From the NCBI GenBank assembly GCA_902768435.1, contig CACXLJ010000007.1:62001-126000 (forward strand): a stretch of DNA of 64,000 bases, written 5' to 3'. Below are positions 34,008 to 42,567 of this stretch, one piece after another (positions within the stretch are counted from its first letter, which is position 1; every line of letters begins with the position of its first letter). The notes beneath the pieces were generated by a model. It was given only the letters and a program-made list of their open reading frames with translations, had not been told where the DNA came from and did not search any database. Made by a program: the position numbers and the translations under genes. This DNA comes from an uncultured Bacteroidales bacterium. GTDB taxonomy: Bacteria; Bacteroidota; Bacteroidia; Bacteroidales; Muribaculaceae.

Positions 34008-35909
34008 TTAGAACACCAGTTGCAGGCCACCCATGAAGCCCAGTTTCTGTGCTCCCATGCCCATGGTCACATCCCACTGCTTGTTGAGCAAGTTAGAGGC
34101 CTGAACCCAGAGTGTGAGGGTCTTGTCGAAGCGGTAGCTGGCGCCTGCACGCAGGTTGAGCACATCGGCCAGGTCGAAGGTTCCCGACGATGCAAACTGA
34201 TAGCGATTATCAATTTGACTACCATCGTCATGCCATTCAGCAAAAGAATATTCCATATAGTAGTCGTTGATGTTGTAGCGGCCTCCACGGTAATCAAAGC
34301 CCACATTCACGGTGAGGGCGCGTAGCGGATTCACCTTGAGGTCGACATTCACCACCGTCTTGGCTCGGTCAAGACCCAGGGTGTAGCCCTTGATGTACTT
34401 GCCGTCGAGGTCCTTGCTCTGCGGGGCAAAGACAGCCTTGACATCGAGCTCGGCCAGCGAGCGGTACTTGTAGTTGAGTTCGGCGCCGAATTTCATGCCT
34501 CGCGTATTATGGCCCTTGTAATATACCGGAGCAAAAAACTGATTTTCACTCAGCGTGATGTGGGGATTGTGATAATAGATTGAATTGCGATACATCAGGT
34601 TGTCGGAGTAGGAACCAAGCAAATAGTTGGGCAAGGCCACAAGCTGGTCGTTCTTGAAGATGCCGTAGCCACCATAGAGCTTGAGACTGAAACCACGGAA
34701 GGGGCCAATCTTGAAACCAGCCTCGGCATCGATGGGCACAAAGGTGTTGCCATAACCACCCAGCGGATCGCTGTAGCGATTCACGGCAGCCATACTCGAG
34801 AGCGTGTTGAGGCGCTTGCCGCCCTGCGCCACGGCATAGAGTGCGGCACCATCCACAAACTTATAGTCGATTTTCACATTCGGCGCCACACGAATGGCGG
34901 CACCATCGTTGAACGAGAAGTTCAGGTTCACACCCAACGATGCGCTGGCACGCTCGCCCACATAGCTGTAGTAAGGGTGCAGGGTGATCATCGTCATGTC
35001 GTCGGCCACGCGGTCGTTCCACTCCGATTTATACTTGCGGTTGAGGTAGTCGACCGCTACATCGGCACCAAGGCCTGCCACGCCGCTCAACTGGTAGGCT
35101 GCGCCCACGTTGGCCGTGATATGATTCTCTTTGGCACCGTCGTAGCCTGTTGTGAAACTCTTGCTATAGCCGGCATGGTTGAAACGCATGCCCACATAGT
35201 AGTCGAAGTCGCGGTCGGCAATGTTGATGCGGCTCTGCCACTTGCCACGCAGGGCGATGTCGAGGAACGACTGCTTTTCATCGTCCCAGTTATAGCTATT
35301 ATCTATAACAGGAACTGGAATGGAAATGTCGAAATTCCACCCACGGTTCAAGCCACCATAGTAGTTGAACTTGTCGAAGTGCACGGTGGCACCGGCATCG
35401 AGCAAGCCCTTGCTGAACTGATGGGAGAAGTCAAGGCCCACCACATTGTCGTTATACTTCTGTTTCAGCTTCTCGCCATCGGGGATGAAGGTGGTCGTGT
35501 TCTTGCCGCTCCAGGTGCTGGTGTGCTGCAGCCACACACCCAGCTGGGTTTCGGGCTTGTCGATCAGTCGATAGCCTGCGCTACCTGCTATGTTGAGCTG
35601 CGTGCCCACCCCAAAGTCGAAGTAGCCGCGCTTGTCGCTGAAGATGTGCGATGTGCGATAGCCATAGGGCAACATGGTGGGAATGCTGGTAGCCACTGCT
35701 GTGGGCTGCGCCCAGTCGCTGTACTTGAGCGTGGTGGGCGTCTCGTTCTTGGCGGGTTGAATCACCACGGGCAAGGCATTCTTCTTGGTAGCCTTCTTCT
35801 CCACCGGCACAAAGTCTTTCTCGAGCGTGATTTCCTTGTTCAGTTCCTGGGCATATCCACCCAGACCCATGATTGAAAGTGTGCAGATGCAAACAAATAT
35901 CTTTTTCAT
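34008..35909 (-). CDS. TonB-dependent-receptor-like outer-membrane beta-barrel protein
   Basis: 633 residues with a signal peptide (about 1-20). No plug domain is seen after it; from about residue 85 the sequence is one long series of amphipathic strands (F-D-F-G-V-G-T-Q-L-N-I, G-L-D-F-S-H-Q-F) ending in L-Q-L-V-F, a C-terminal aromatic typical of outer-membrane barrels. It resembles the barrel of TonB-dependent receptors without a gate, so it may be a pore or assembly partner rather than an active importer. It starts 30 bases after the large TPR gene and is likely co-transcribed with it, so the two may form an envelope complex. Confidence 0.8.
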   Translation of the reverse strand: MKKIFVCICTLSIMGLGGYAQELNKEITLEKDFVPVEKKATKKNALPVVIQPAKNETPTTLKYSDWAQPTAVATSIPTMLPYGYRTSHIFSDKRGYFDFGVGTQLNIAGSAGYRLIDKPETQLGVWLQHTSTWSGKNTTTFIPDGEKLKQKYNDNVVGLDFSHQFSKGLLDAGATVHFDKFNYYGGLNRGWNFDISIPVPVIDNSYNWDDEKQSFLDIALRGKWQSRINIADRDFDYYVGMRFNHAGYSKSFTTGYDGAKENHITANVGAAYQLSGVAGLGADVAVDYLNRKYKSEWNDRVADDMTMITLHPYYSYVGERASASLGVNLNFSFNDGAAIRVAPNVKIDYKFVDGAALYAVAQGGKRLNTLSSMAAVNRYSDPLGGYGNTFVPIDAEAGFKIGPFRGFSLKLYGGYGIFKNDQLVALPNYLLGSYSDNLMYRNSIYYHNPHITLSENQFFAPVYYKGHNTRGMKFGAELNYKYRSLAELDVKAVFAPQSKDLDGKYIKGYTLGLDRAKTVVNVDLKVNPLRALTVNVGFDYRGGRYNINDYYMEYSFAEWHDDGSQIDNRYQFASSGTFDLADVLNLRAGASYRFDKTLTLWVQASNLLNKQWDVTMGMGAQKLGFMGGLQLVF

Positions 35910-35939
35910 AGTTGTGGTATCTATTATGTCGTTTCCTGA

Positions 35940-38900
35940 TTATTTCTTGTTGCTCTTTTTCGAACTGCCCGACTTGTTGTCGGCACTCGAGTTGTTGTTC
36001 TTGTTGTTGCGTGCCTTGCCGGTTTGCTCGGCAGGCTGGTTCTTGGCGCCCCACTTGCTCAGGCGGCTGTTGATGTCGTCCTTGATGTCTTGCTCGTTGC
36101 CAGGATAGTTGGCCTTGAGGCCCTCGAGATACTCGCGCGCTTCGGCATTCTTTCCTTGCTTGTGATAGACATCGGCAAGCAGAATGTAGCACTTGCCAAT
36201 CCAGTAGGTCTGCTGCGATTTAGCCTTGAAGAAGTTGTTGATGGTCTTCTCGGCTGCCCCGAAACTGCCAGCCTCGTATTGCAGTTTGGCGAGTTCGTAG
36301 GTGGCCTGAGCGCCCGTCTTGGTGTTGGCATCCTTGGCAAGCGCCTTGAGGTCGGCCTCGGCGGCACTGCCCTTGCCCTGGCGTGCAGCGGCAATGGCGC
36401 GAGCCAGTTTCACCTCGCCTTCCTCGGAAGCGCTGAGGGTGTGGTTCTTGAGCAGCGCGTCGGCAGTGGCTGTCACATCTTTCCATTTCTCGAGTTTCAT
36501 TGACGAACGCAAGATGCCCAGCTGTGCCAGCACCTTGTTGTCGTCGCTCGACGATTTATCCACAATCTGCTTATAGACCTCGATGGCCTCCTGCGTCTTG
36601 CCCTGGCGGTTGAGAATGTCGCTCTTCATAGCGAGGGCGTCCTCGGCAAACGAGGCATCGGGTGCTATAGCCAGCGCTGCATCCAGGTCGACGATGGCAT
36701 TATTGAGGTCACCCTTCTCATAAGCATAGCGGCCCACGTAATAGAGTGCCTGGGCACGATAGGCTCCACTGGGATACTTCGCCAGGTAATCTTCCATCTT
36801 GGTGATGCTGGGCTTACCAGCCACAGCGGCCTTCTCGGCAGACTCGAAGGTGAGGCGGTCCACATCGCTCACATTGAGCTGGGGTGCATTGGGCACGGTC
36901 TTCAGGAACTTGGCGAAGTCGTTGAGTTCGCCACGGTCGGCATAGATGCTCTTGAGGTCCTCGGCAGCCACCTTGGCTTCGTCGCTGGTGGGCGCCTGCT
37001 TGATGACCTTCTTGTAGGCTTCAATGGCTGCATCCTGGTTGTTGAGGCTATTTTGCACGAGCGCCAGCTGGAGCAGACCCTTGCGGGCCTCTTCTTTGCC
37101 AGAATAGGTGGTGATGAGCTTGTTGAACACATTCACAGCCTCCTTGTTCTTGCCGGCATGCTCTAACGCCACGCCTTTCTCGTAGAGTGCCGAGGGCACG
37201 AGCGACGAGTTAGGATAGGCCTTGAGCATCTCGTCCATACGGTTGGCCTTGGTCAGGTAGTCGCCTGCCAGGCCAGCCATCATCGCCTTTTGATACATGG
37301 CATAGTCGGCACTGCCCTTGTTCTTGCTGATGGCGAGCGAGTAGCTTTCCTCGGCCTTGGCAATCTGGTTGGCATAATAATAGGTGTCGCCAATGCGGTT
37401 GTAGGCATCGCTGAGCAGTGCTTCGTCGTTGAGTTTGCCATCGACAGCCTTCTGGAAGGCGGCACGGGCATCGCTGTACTGCTTTTGCTGGAACAAGGTG
37501 TAGCCCAGGTTATAGTTGGCGATAGCGTAGTTGGGGTCGCTCTTCGAGGCGGCAGCCACATAGCTCTTTTGCTGAGCGGCGGCCTGTTTGTATTTGCCTT
37601 GGCGGTAAAGCGCCTCGGCAAGCCACAGGCGACTCTCGTTCAGGATTTTCTTGTCGTAGTTGCCCACATCGATGGCCTGCTGCAGATAGTTGGCAGCCGT
37701 TGCATTGTCGCCATCGGCCAGCGCCTTGCTACCCATATTATAGAGCACACACTGCTTGGCACGCAGCACATTTTTCGAAGGTTTCTTGATGTGCGAGATG
37801 CTGTTGAGCGCCTTGGCATAGTCGCCGGTGTTCATGTAGGCATCGACGAGATAAGTCTCGACTTGCGGAGTATTCTTGGAATTGGGATACTTGTTGAGGA
37901 ATTCTTCAAACAGGTCGATCGACTTGCCAAAGGGGTCGGCACTGCCCTCGCTCTTGGCCACAGCATAGTTGTAGAAAGCGGTCTCTTTCGCAGCAGGGTC
38001 GTGATCCATCGAGGCAGCCTGCTCAAAGGCCCTGAGCGCCATGGCGTTGTCGCCCAACTTGCGTTTGGCCTGACCCAGATAGAGATAAGCGCTCTGGCCC
38101 ATAGCATCCTCGTCACTGGTGACCTTGGCCATATTGGCGGCAGCGCTCTCATAGTCGCCGGCACGGAAGTCCATCGTACCCAGCGCATAAGCGGCCGAGC
38201 GCACGATGGGGTCTTGCGTGGTCTGCACATAGGTGTTCAGATACTGACGCGCCTTTTGTTCGTTGCCCGTGTGGTAGTAGCTCTCACCCACCAAGCGGTT
38301 GATTTCGGGAATGAAGTAGTCGTTAGCATCATCTTCGAGCAATGAATGACCCAGCTCAAGCACTTTGTTATACTCACGCTTGCCGTAGAGAATCTGGCAC
38401 TCGTAGTATTGTGCCTGATAGCCCAGGTCGCCGGTGCGGTCGATTTGCGTGAACTTGTTCAAAGCCGCATCGTAGCGCTTGTTGGCATAGTCGATATAGG
38501 CATTGTAGAACAAGGTGGCATTGCCGTAGCGGCGTGTTTCGGCCAGGGTGGCATAGAGCTTGGCAGCATCGTCGTAGTAACCCAGCTGCAGGTTGCTATA
38601 GGCCATGCGGTAGAGCACATCCTCGTTCTTGTCATCGTCGAGCGAACGGTCGCGCATGTGGCTATAGGCCACCAGCGCATCGCCAAACTCGCCGTGGTAG
38701 AAGTGGTAGTTGCCAATGCGCATGTGCATGTCCTCGTTGAGCAACGACGACGGGTATTTTTCCATGAACTGGTGCAAGGCATCGAGACTGCCCTTCTCGT
38801 CACGCTCAAAGCGACTCAGTGCCAGGTAGTAGTCGGCCAGTTCCTGCTGCTCGTCGCTCGCCTGGAGTGCGTGCACATGGGTGAGCTGGTCGATGGCTCC

Positions 38901-39038
38901 CACATAGTTCTTACTTTCATACATCAGCTTGCCGCGCTCCAAGTAGCCTTGTGCGCCGGTGGTGGCAACCATGGGCTGAGCCCCCGTCATGGCTGGTATC
39001 GCCATGACTGCCACAATGATTATGCTCTTTATTTTCAT
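35940..39038 (-). CDS. Large periplasmic tetratricopeptide-repeat protein
   Basis: 1032 residues from the ATG at 39038, which opens on a signal peptide (I-I-I-V-A-V-M-A-I-P-A-M-T-G-A-Q); the TTG nine codons upstream is less likely. Nearly the whole mature protein is helical TPR-type repeats (for example A-I-A-N-Y-N-L-G-Y-T-L-F, G-D-T-Y-Y-Y-A-N-Q-I-A-K-A, A-L-Y-Y-V-G-R-Y-A-Y), perhaps 20 or more, with an Asn/Lys/Ser-rich C-terminal tail. Such proteins act as periplasmic scaffolds. Its position directly upstream of a barrel gene suggests they work together at the outer membrane. Confidence 0.87.
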   Translation of the reverse strand: MKIKSIIIVAVMAIPAMTGAQPMVATTGAQGYLERGKLMYESKNYVGAIDQLTHVHALQASDEQQELADYYLALSRFERDEKGSLDALHQFMEKYPSSLLNEDMHMRIGNYHFYHGEFGDALVAYSHMRDRSLDDDKNEDVLYRMAYSNLQLGYYDDAAKLYATLAETRRYGNATLFYNAYIDYANKRYDAALNKFTQIDRTGDLGYQAQYYECQILYGKREYNKVLELGHSLLEDDANDYFIPEINRLVGESYYHTGNEQKARQYLNTYVQTTQDPIVRSAAYALGTMDFRAGDYESAAANMAKVTSDEDAMGQSAYLYLGQAKRKLGDNAMALRAFEQAASMDHDPAAKETAFYNYAVAKSEGSADPFGKSIDLFEEFLNKYPNSKNTPQVETYLVDAYMNTGDYAKALNSISHIKKPSKNVLRAKQCVLYNMGSKALADGDNATAANYLQQAIDVGNYDKKILNESRLWLAEALYRQGKYKQAAAQQKSYVAAASKSDPNYAIANYNLGYTLFQQKQYSDARAAFQKAVDGKLNDEALLSDAYNRIGDTYYYANQIAKAEESYSLAISKNKGSADYAMYQKAMMAGLAGDYLTKANRMDEMLKAYPNSSLVPSALYEKGVALEHAGKNKEAVNVFNKLITTYSGKEEARKGLLQLALVQNSLNNQDAAIEAYKKVIKQAPTSDEAKVAAEDLKSIYADRGELNDFAKFLKTVPNAPQLNVSDVDRLTFESAEKAAVAGKPSITKMEDYLAKYPSGAYRAQALYYVGRYAYEKGDLNNAIVDLDAALAIAPDASFAEDALAMKSDILNRQGKTQEAIEVYKQIVDKSSSDDNKVLAQLGILRSSMKLEKWKDVTATADALLKNHTLSASEEGEVKLARAIAAARQGKGSAAEADLKALAKDANTKTGAQATYELAKLQYEAGSFGAAEKTINNFFKAKSQQTYWIGKCYILLADVYHKQGKNAEAREYLEGLKANYPGNEQDIKDDINSRLSKWGAKNQPAEQTGKARNNKNNNSSADNKSGSSKKSNKK

Positions 39039-39092
39039 GATGTGATTATTAATATCAGCTTTCAAAACACCCTATGGTGCAATCTTAAATTG

Positions 39093-39100
39093 CAAATTTA
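39093..39100 (-). promoter_or_regulatory. -7 promoter element of the TPR-barrel unit
   Basis: Minus-strand TAAATTTG about 55 bases before the ATG; no clear -33. Confidence 0.5.
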
Positions 39101-39280
39101 CAAAATAAAACTATATATTCATCATTATTTATTGAAAGTTTAACCCAAAACGAGCATAAGAACGAGAAGTTTTGTTTTTTTAATCCTTTTTTTGCTACAA
39201 TAAAAAAAGGACCTATGCTCACGCACAAGTCCTCGCAATATATGAAAAAAAACTATTACATCTCTTCTTGATGTCTATTT

Positions 39281-39889
39281 TTATTTTTTCTTGGGGGCGA
39301 CCTTGGTGTAACGCTTGTTGAGGCCAGCCACCACCTCGTCGGTCACATCGAAACGATCGTCGACATAGAAGGCAGCAGTGTTGAGGTCGGCCGCTTTGCT
39401 CAGGACAGCATCAAAGTGCTTTTCCTTAGCATATATCTTGATGTAGTTGAAAATAGAGTCGGTGAGTTGCTTGCGGTTCTTCATGGCTTGGTTGCCCATG
39501 TCCTGCTGCATTTTGCCAAGTTTCTCCTGTGCATCGGCCATGAGTTTCTCGTAACGGGCCTGGTCTTGCTGCGCCTTGGCGGGATTGGCAGCATAAACAT
39601 TGTTGCGCTGGTTGGCCATGAATTCGTTTTGCATGTTCTGGGCCTGCTGAGCATAGCGTTTCTCGGCAGCGTCGTAGTTGTTCTGCATCGTAGTGGCAGC
39701 CTCGTCGAAGTCCTTGGCCAGGTTATACTTTGTGAGCAGCGTGTCGATGTCGATATAGCGGATTGCCATTTGCTCGGTTGCCTGCTTGGGCAGAGCGGGT
39801 TTGGCGTTATCGTCTTTCTGGTTACAGCTAACAGCAGCGGCACCGAGTGCCATAATCATCACAAAAGTTTTAATTTTAGAACAGTTCAT
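39281..39889 (-). CDS. OmpH/Skp family periplasmic chaperone, predicted lipoprotein
   Basis: 202 residues. The signal peptide ends A-A-V-S-C22, a lipobox, so the protein is probably lipid-anchored, unlike soluble Skp. The mature part is a long coiled coil (about 55-150) of the Skp tentacle type, rich in Gln/Asn/Ala, followed by F-D-A-V-L-S-K-A-A-D-L-N and a V-D-D-R-F-D-V-T-D-E-V strand pair, as in Skp. Skp holds unfolded outer-membrane proteins. It begins 21 bases after a small membrane protein gene. Confidence 0.85.
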   Translation of the reverse strand: MNCSKIKTFVMIMALGAAAVSCNQKDDNAKPALPKQATEQMAIRYIDIDTLLTKYNLAKDFDEAATTMQNNYDAAEKRYAQQAQNMQNEFMANQRNNVYAANPAKAQQDQARYEKLMADAQEKLGKMQQDMGNQAMKNRKQLTDSIFNYIKIYAKEKHFDAVLSKAADLNTAAFYVDDRFDVTDEVVAGLNKRYTKVAPKKK

Positions 39890-39910
39890 TTCGTTATAAT
39901 TTCGTTATTA

Positions 39911-40108
39911 TTATTTAAAATCCTTATCATGCCGGACACAGGTGATACCGCGCCTATTGAGCTCCTTGTTGCCGTCGATGTGGGTGTGAGGAAATTTTCC
40001 GCCTTTGACAAAAAACACCTTCACACCAAGCAGAATCACTGCAAGTAAAAGCATTACGACCGTTATCAATATAATTTTCACGAGGTCCGATTTCAAAATT
40101 TTGTGCAA
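39911..40108 (-). CDS. Small single-pass membrane protein, conserved in Bacteroidetes
   Basis: Up to 65 residues. One membrane helix (about 10-30, I-I-L-I-T-V-V-M-L-L-L-A-V-I-L-L-G-V) followed by V-F-F-V-K-G-G-K-F-P-H-T-H-I-D-G-N-K-E-L and R-R-G-I-T-C-V, a tail that I recognise from small Bacteroidetes proteins without a known function. The start is uncertain: TTG at 40108 preserves the basic N-terminus, but a -7-like box (40106-40113) overlaps it, and in-frame TTG at 40096 or GTG at 40081 are alternatives. Probably co-transcribed with the Skp-like gene. Confidence 0.65.
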   Translation of the reverse strand: MHKILKSDLVKIILITVVMLLLAVILLGVKVFFVKGGKFPHTHIDGNKELNRRGITCVRHDKDFK

Positions 40109-40149
40109 ATATATGAAAGGTTTATGAGATTTTACCGCTTATTTCAAAA

Positions 40150-40157
40150 TATTTTTG
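40150..40157 (+). promoter_or_regulatory. -7 promoter element of pepD
   Basis: TATTTTTG about 90 bases before the ATG; no clear -33. Confidence 0.5.
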
Positions 40158-40247
40158 TAACTTAGCAAACTCAAAACCGACTATTTAACAAAAATTTGTC
40201 AACCGAAACGATAACTAACATTTTTTGAGTTCTTAATAACAAGTATC

Positions 40248-41708
40248 ATGACTGTAAAAGAATTAAAACCCAGCAATGTCTGGAAAATTTTTGATGAAAT
40301 TACTCAAGTGCCCCGTCCGTCGGGCAATCTGGCCAAGATTCAGGAATGGCTGGTAAACTTTGCAAAAAAACACAACCTGGAGTACAAGGTTGACCATGTG
40401 GGCAATGTGGCTATGTTCCGCCCTGCTGCCCCTGGCTTTGAAAATGCCAAGAAGGTTGTTATCCAAGGTCACATGGACATGGTAGCCGAGAAAGAGGCCA
40501 CCTCGAACCACAACTTCCTCACCGACCCCATCGAAACCATCGTTGATGGCGAGTGGGTACGCGCTAACGGCACTACGCTGGGCGCCGACGACGGTCTGGG
40601 TCTCGCCATTGCTCTGGCAGTGATTACCGACCCCGACATCAAGTGCGGTGCACTCGAAGCCCTCGCTACTGTTGACGAAGAGACTGGCTTGACCGGTGCC
40701 GAGAACATCACTCCCGAAATGCTTCGTGGCGACTACCTGCTGAACCTCGACAGCGAGGACGACGGTGTGATCACCATTGGCTGCGCTGGCGGTCTTGTTT
40801 CGATCTTCACCTTCGACTACGAGCCCAAGGCTGCTCCCAAGGACCTCGTTTACTTCAAGATTGGTCTGAACAAGTTCCACGGCGGCCACTCGGGCACCGA
40901 CATTCCCATTGGCTATGCAAGTGCAACGAAACTGATGGCCCGTTTCCTGTATGCTCTGGGCCGCAAGGTCGACTATGAACTGGCTTGCATCGATGCCGGC
41001 AACCTGCACAACGCTATTGCCCGCGACGCCGTTGCCGTGATTGGCATCAAGCCCGAGGACAAGGAGACACTGGCTATCGAGTTCAATCAGTTCAAGGCCG
41101 ATGTTGAGGAAGAATACAAGCATGTTGAGAAGACCGAGGAATTCAGCTGCGAAAGCGTTGACGCTCCCGAAACCGTTATCGACAAGTGCGTGGCACGCCG
41201 CATGATTGCTGCTGTGAACGCTACTCCTCACGGTGTGTATGCCATGAGCCACGAGATTGACGGCCTTGTAGAGACTTCGAGCAACACCGCCAGCATCAAG
41301 ATGCGTGAGGGCAACAAGATTGTGGTCGAAGCCTTCCACCGTTCTTCGATCGAGAGCGCTAAATATGACCTGACCCGTCAAATCGAGGCAATCTACGAAC
41401 TCGCAGGTGCCAAGATTACAGCCGAAGGCGGCTATCAAGGCTGGGCTCCCAATGCCGAGAGCAAGCTGCTCAAGTCGGCTGTGGCCATGTGGAAGAAACT
41501 CTATGGCGTAGAACCCGTTGTCGAAGCCATCCACGCTGGTCTGGAATGCGGTCTGTTCCTCAAGGCTTGCCCGCACATGGAGATGATCTCTTACGGCCCA
41601 ACACTGCAGGATGTTCACTCGCCACAAGAGCGCGCACACATCCCACCGGTGCAAAAGGCTTGGGACTTCACCGTGGCACTGCTCAACAAGATTGCCGAGG
41701 ATAAATAA
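40248..41708 (+). CDS. pepD: Cytosol non-specific dipeptidase (aminoacyl-histidine dipeptidase, M20 family)
   Basis: 486 residues, the family's normal length. Di-zinc ligands in the M20 pattern: H in V-V-I-Q-G-H-M-D-M-V, bridging D in G-A-D-D-G-L-G, catalytic E-E in T-V-D-E-E-T-G-L-T-G-A, D in L-N-L-D-S-E-D and a late H-A-G-L-E-C-G. It hydrolyses many dipeptides including beta-Ala-His, consistent with peptide use by an organism that carries two POT transporters in this window. Codon use is strongly biased to preferred codons, which suggests high expression. A strong terminator follows. Confidence 0.96.
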   Translation: MTVKELKPSNVWKIFDEITQVPRPSGNLAKIQEWLVNFAKKHNLEYKVDHVGNVAMFRPAAPGFENAKKVVIQGHMDMVAEKEATSNHNFLTDPIETIVDGEWVRANGTTLGADDGLGLAIALAVITDPDIKCGALEALATVDEETGLTGAENITPEMLRGDYLLNLDSEDDGVITIGCAGGLVSIFTFDYEPKAAPKDLVYFKIGLNKFHGGHSGTDIPIGYASATKLMARFLYALGRKVDYELACIDAGNLHNAIARDAVAVIGIKPEDKETLAIEFNQFKADVEEEYKHVEKTEEFSCESVDAPETVIDKCVARRMIAAVNATPHGVYAMSHEIDGLVETSSNTASIKMREGNKIVVEAFHRSSIESAKYDLTRQIEAIYELAGAKITAEGGYQGWAPNAESKLLKSAVAMWKKLYGVEPVVEAIHAGLECGLFLKACPHMEMISYGPTLQDVHSPQERAHIPPVQKAWDFTVALLNKIAEDK

Positions 41709-41743
41709 TCCCCTAAACCTGATTATTACTTTATTTTTCATAA

Positions 41744-41786
41744 AGAGGAGGGTGTGTCAAAAAGATATGACACACCCCCTCATTTC
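41744..41786 (+). terminator. Intrinsic terminator of pepD
   Basis: About 14-base stem starting GAGGAGGGTGTGTCA with its complement after an 8-base loop; weak T-rich tail. Confidence 0.75.
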
Positions 41787-41907
41787 TTTATCCTGCCGTT
41801 GAGAGTGAGATACGGACTATTTGTCCAGGACTCGAACAGGGCGAACACTACAGCCCCCGAAGCGATAGAGGAAAGCCCATGACGCCCCTTCTTTCTTCTC
41901 AAAAAAC

Positions 41908-41960
41908 AATACTCGGAGGTCTCAGAGGTCTCGGAGGTCTTGGAGAACTCGGAGCTCAAC
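41908..41960. repeat. 9-mer tandem repeat (GAGGTCTCG/GAGAACTCG)
   Basis: About six degenerate 9-base units of the GAGAACTCG family. Confidence 0.75.
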
Positions 41961-42004
41961 AAAGGGAAAATAAATTGGTTGCGGCTCGGAAATGCTCAAA
42001 TAAA

Positions 42005-42036
42005 TTTGGCATTGCGCTCGGTTTACACTAATTTTG
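42005..42036 (+). promoter_or_regulatory. Upstream tandem promoter P1 of rsfS-ftsH
   Basis: TTTG (42005-42008), 20-base spacer, TAATTTTG (42029-42036). Part of a 25-base direct repeat (42013-42037, 42108-42132). Confidence 0.65.
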
Positions 42037-42076
42037 CGTTCTTCGCCCGCGAAATTAGGCGGCACCTCGGCATAAA

Positions 42077-42104
42077 AAAATGAAAAACTTCGTCTTTCAT
42101 TTTG
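42077..42104 (+). terminator. Hairpin between the two rsfS-ftsH promoters
   Basis: AAAATGAAA and TTTCATTTT arms around a short ACTTCGTC loop, with T bases in the right arm. It could stop or slow transcripts that begin at P1. Confidence 0.5.
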
Positions 42105-42131
42105 TTCTGCGCTCGGTTTACACTAATTTTG
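42101..42131 (+). promoter_or_regulatory. Downstream tandem promoter P2 of rsfS-ftsH
   Basis: TTTG (42101-42104), 19-base spacer, TAATTTTG (42124-42131), 30 bases before the rsfS ATG. Confidence 0.75.
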
Positions 42132-42160
42132 CAACACATTTATAATATAGACGCGTATAT

Positions 42161-42520
42161 ATGACAGAAAACAAAGAATTAGTTAACGCCATTATTGAAG
42201 GCATTCAGGAAAAAAAAGGTTTTGACATCGTGCATGTGGACATGAACGGCATAGAGACAGCCGCCACAAGCGATTTTGTCATCTGCACTGGCAACAGCAA
42301 CATGCAAGTAGATGCCATAGCCGACAGTGTGAGAGAATATGTCGAGAAAAAACTCGGCACGAGGCCGCTCAACTACGACGGTTATCAAAACTCGCAGTGG
42401 ATTATCATAGATTATGGCACGGTTTATGCACATGTATTTAATCCAGAGTTTCGCGAACGCTACAAACTCGAGGAGTTGTGGGCCGATGCCACGGTTAACG
42501 CCATTCCCAACGAGTTTTGA
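42161..42520 (+). CDS. rsfS: Ribosome silencing factor RsfS
   Basis: 119 residues, full length for the RsfS/YbeB/Iojap family. Conserved T-S-D-F-V-I-C-T-G-N-S, A-D-S-V-R-E-Y and the C-terminal W-I-I-I-D-Y-G-T-V-Y-A-H-V-F-N-P-E-F-R block. It binds ribosomal protein uL14 and keeps subunits apart when nutrients are low. It precedes ftsH by 47 bases; rsfS-ftsH is a familiar Bacteroidetes pair, which marks the following gene as the housekeeping FtsH locus. Confidence 0.95.
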   Translation: MTENKELVNAIIEGIQEKKGFDIVHVDMNGIETAATSDFVICTGNSNMQVDAIADSVREYVEKKLGTRPLNYDGYQNSQWIIIDYGTVYAHVFNPEFRERYKLEELWADATVNAIPNEF

Positions 42521-42567
42521 CCGCAAACTGACAAAACCAGTTAAATAACACGAATTTTTGAACAACA

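Larger units (their letters stand above)
41709..42160. other. Intergenic region between pepD and rsfS
   Basis: Holds the pepD terminator (41744-41786), a short A/T-rich stretch, a 9-mer repeat (41908-41960) and two direct 25-base repeats that each contain a full promoter (42005-42036, 42101-42131) with a hairpin between them. Nothing coding is seen. Confidence 0.7.

Noticed and set aside
34008..35909. Standard TonB-dependent receptor (SusC-like)
   Set aside because: No plug domain, TonB box or SusD partner is visible; it is also short for SusC.
40263..41741. Minus-strand open frame opposite pepD
   Set aside because: Antisense shadow of a gene with complete M20 zinc ligands.
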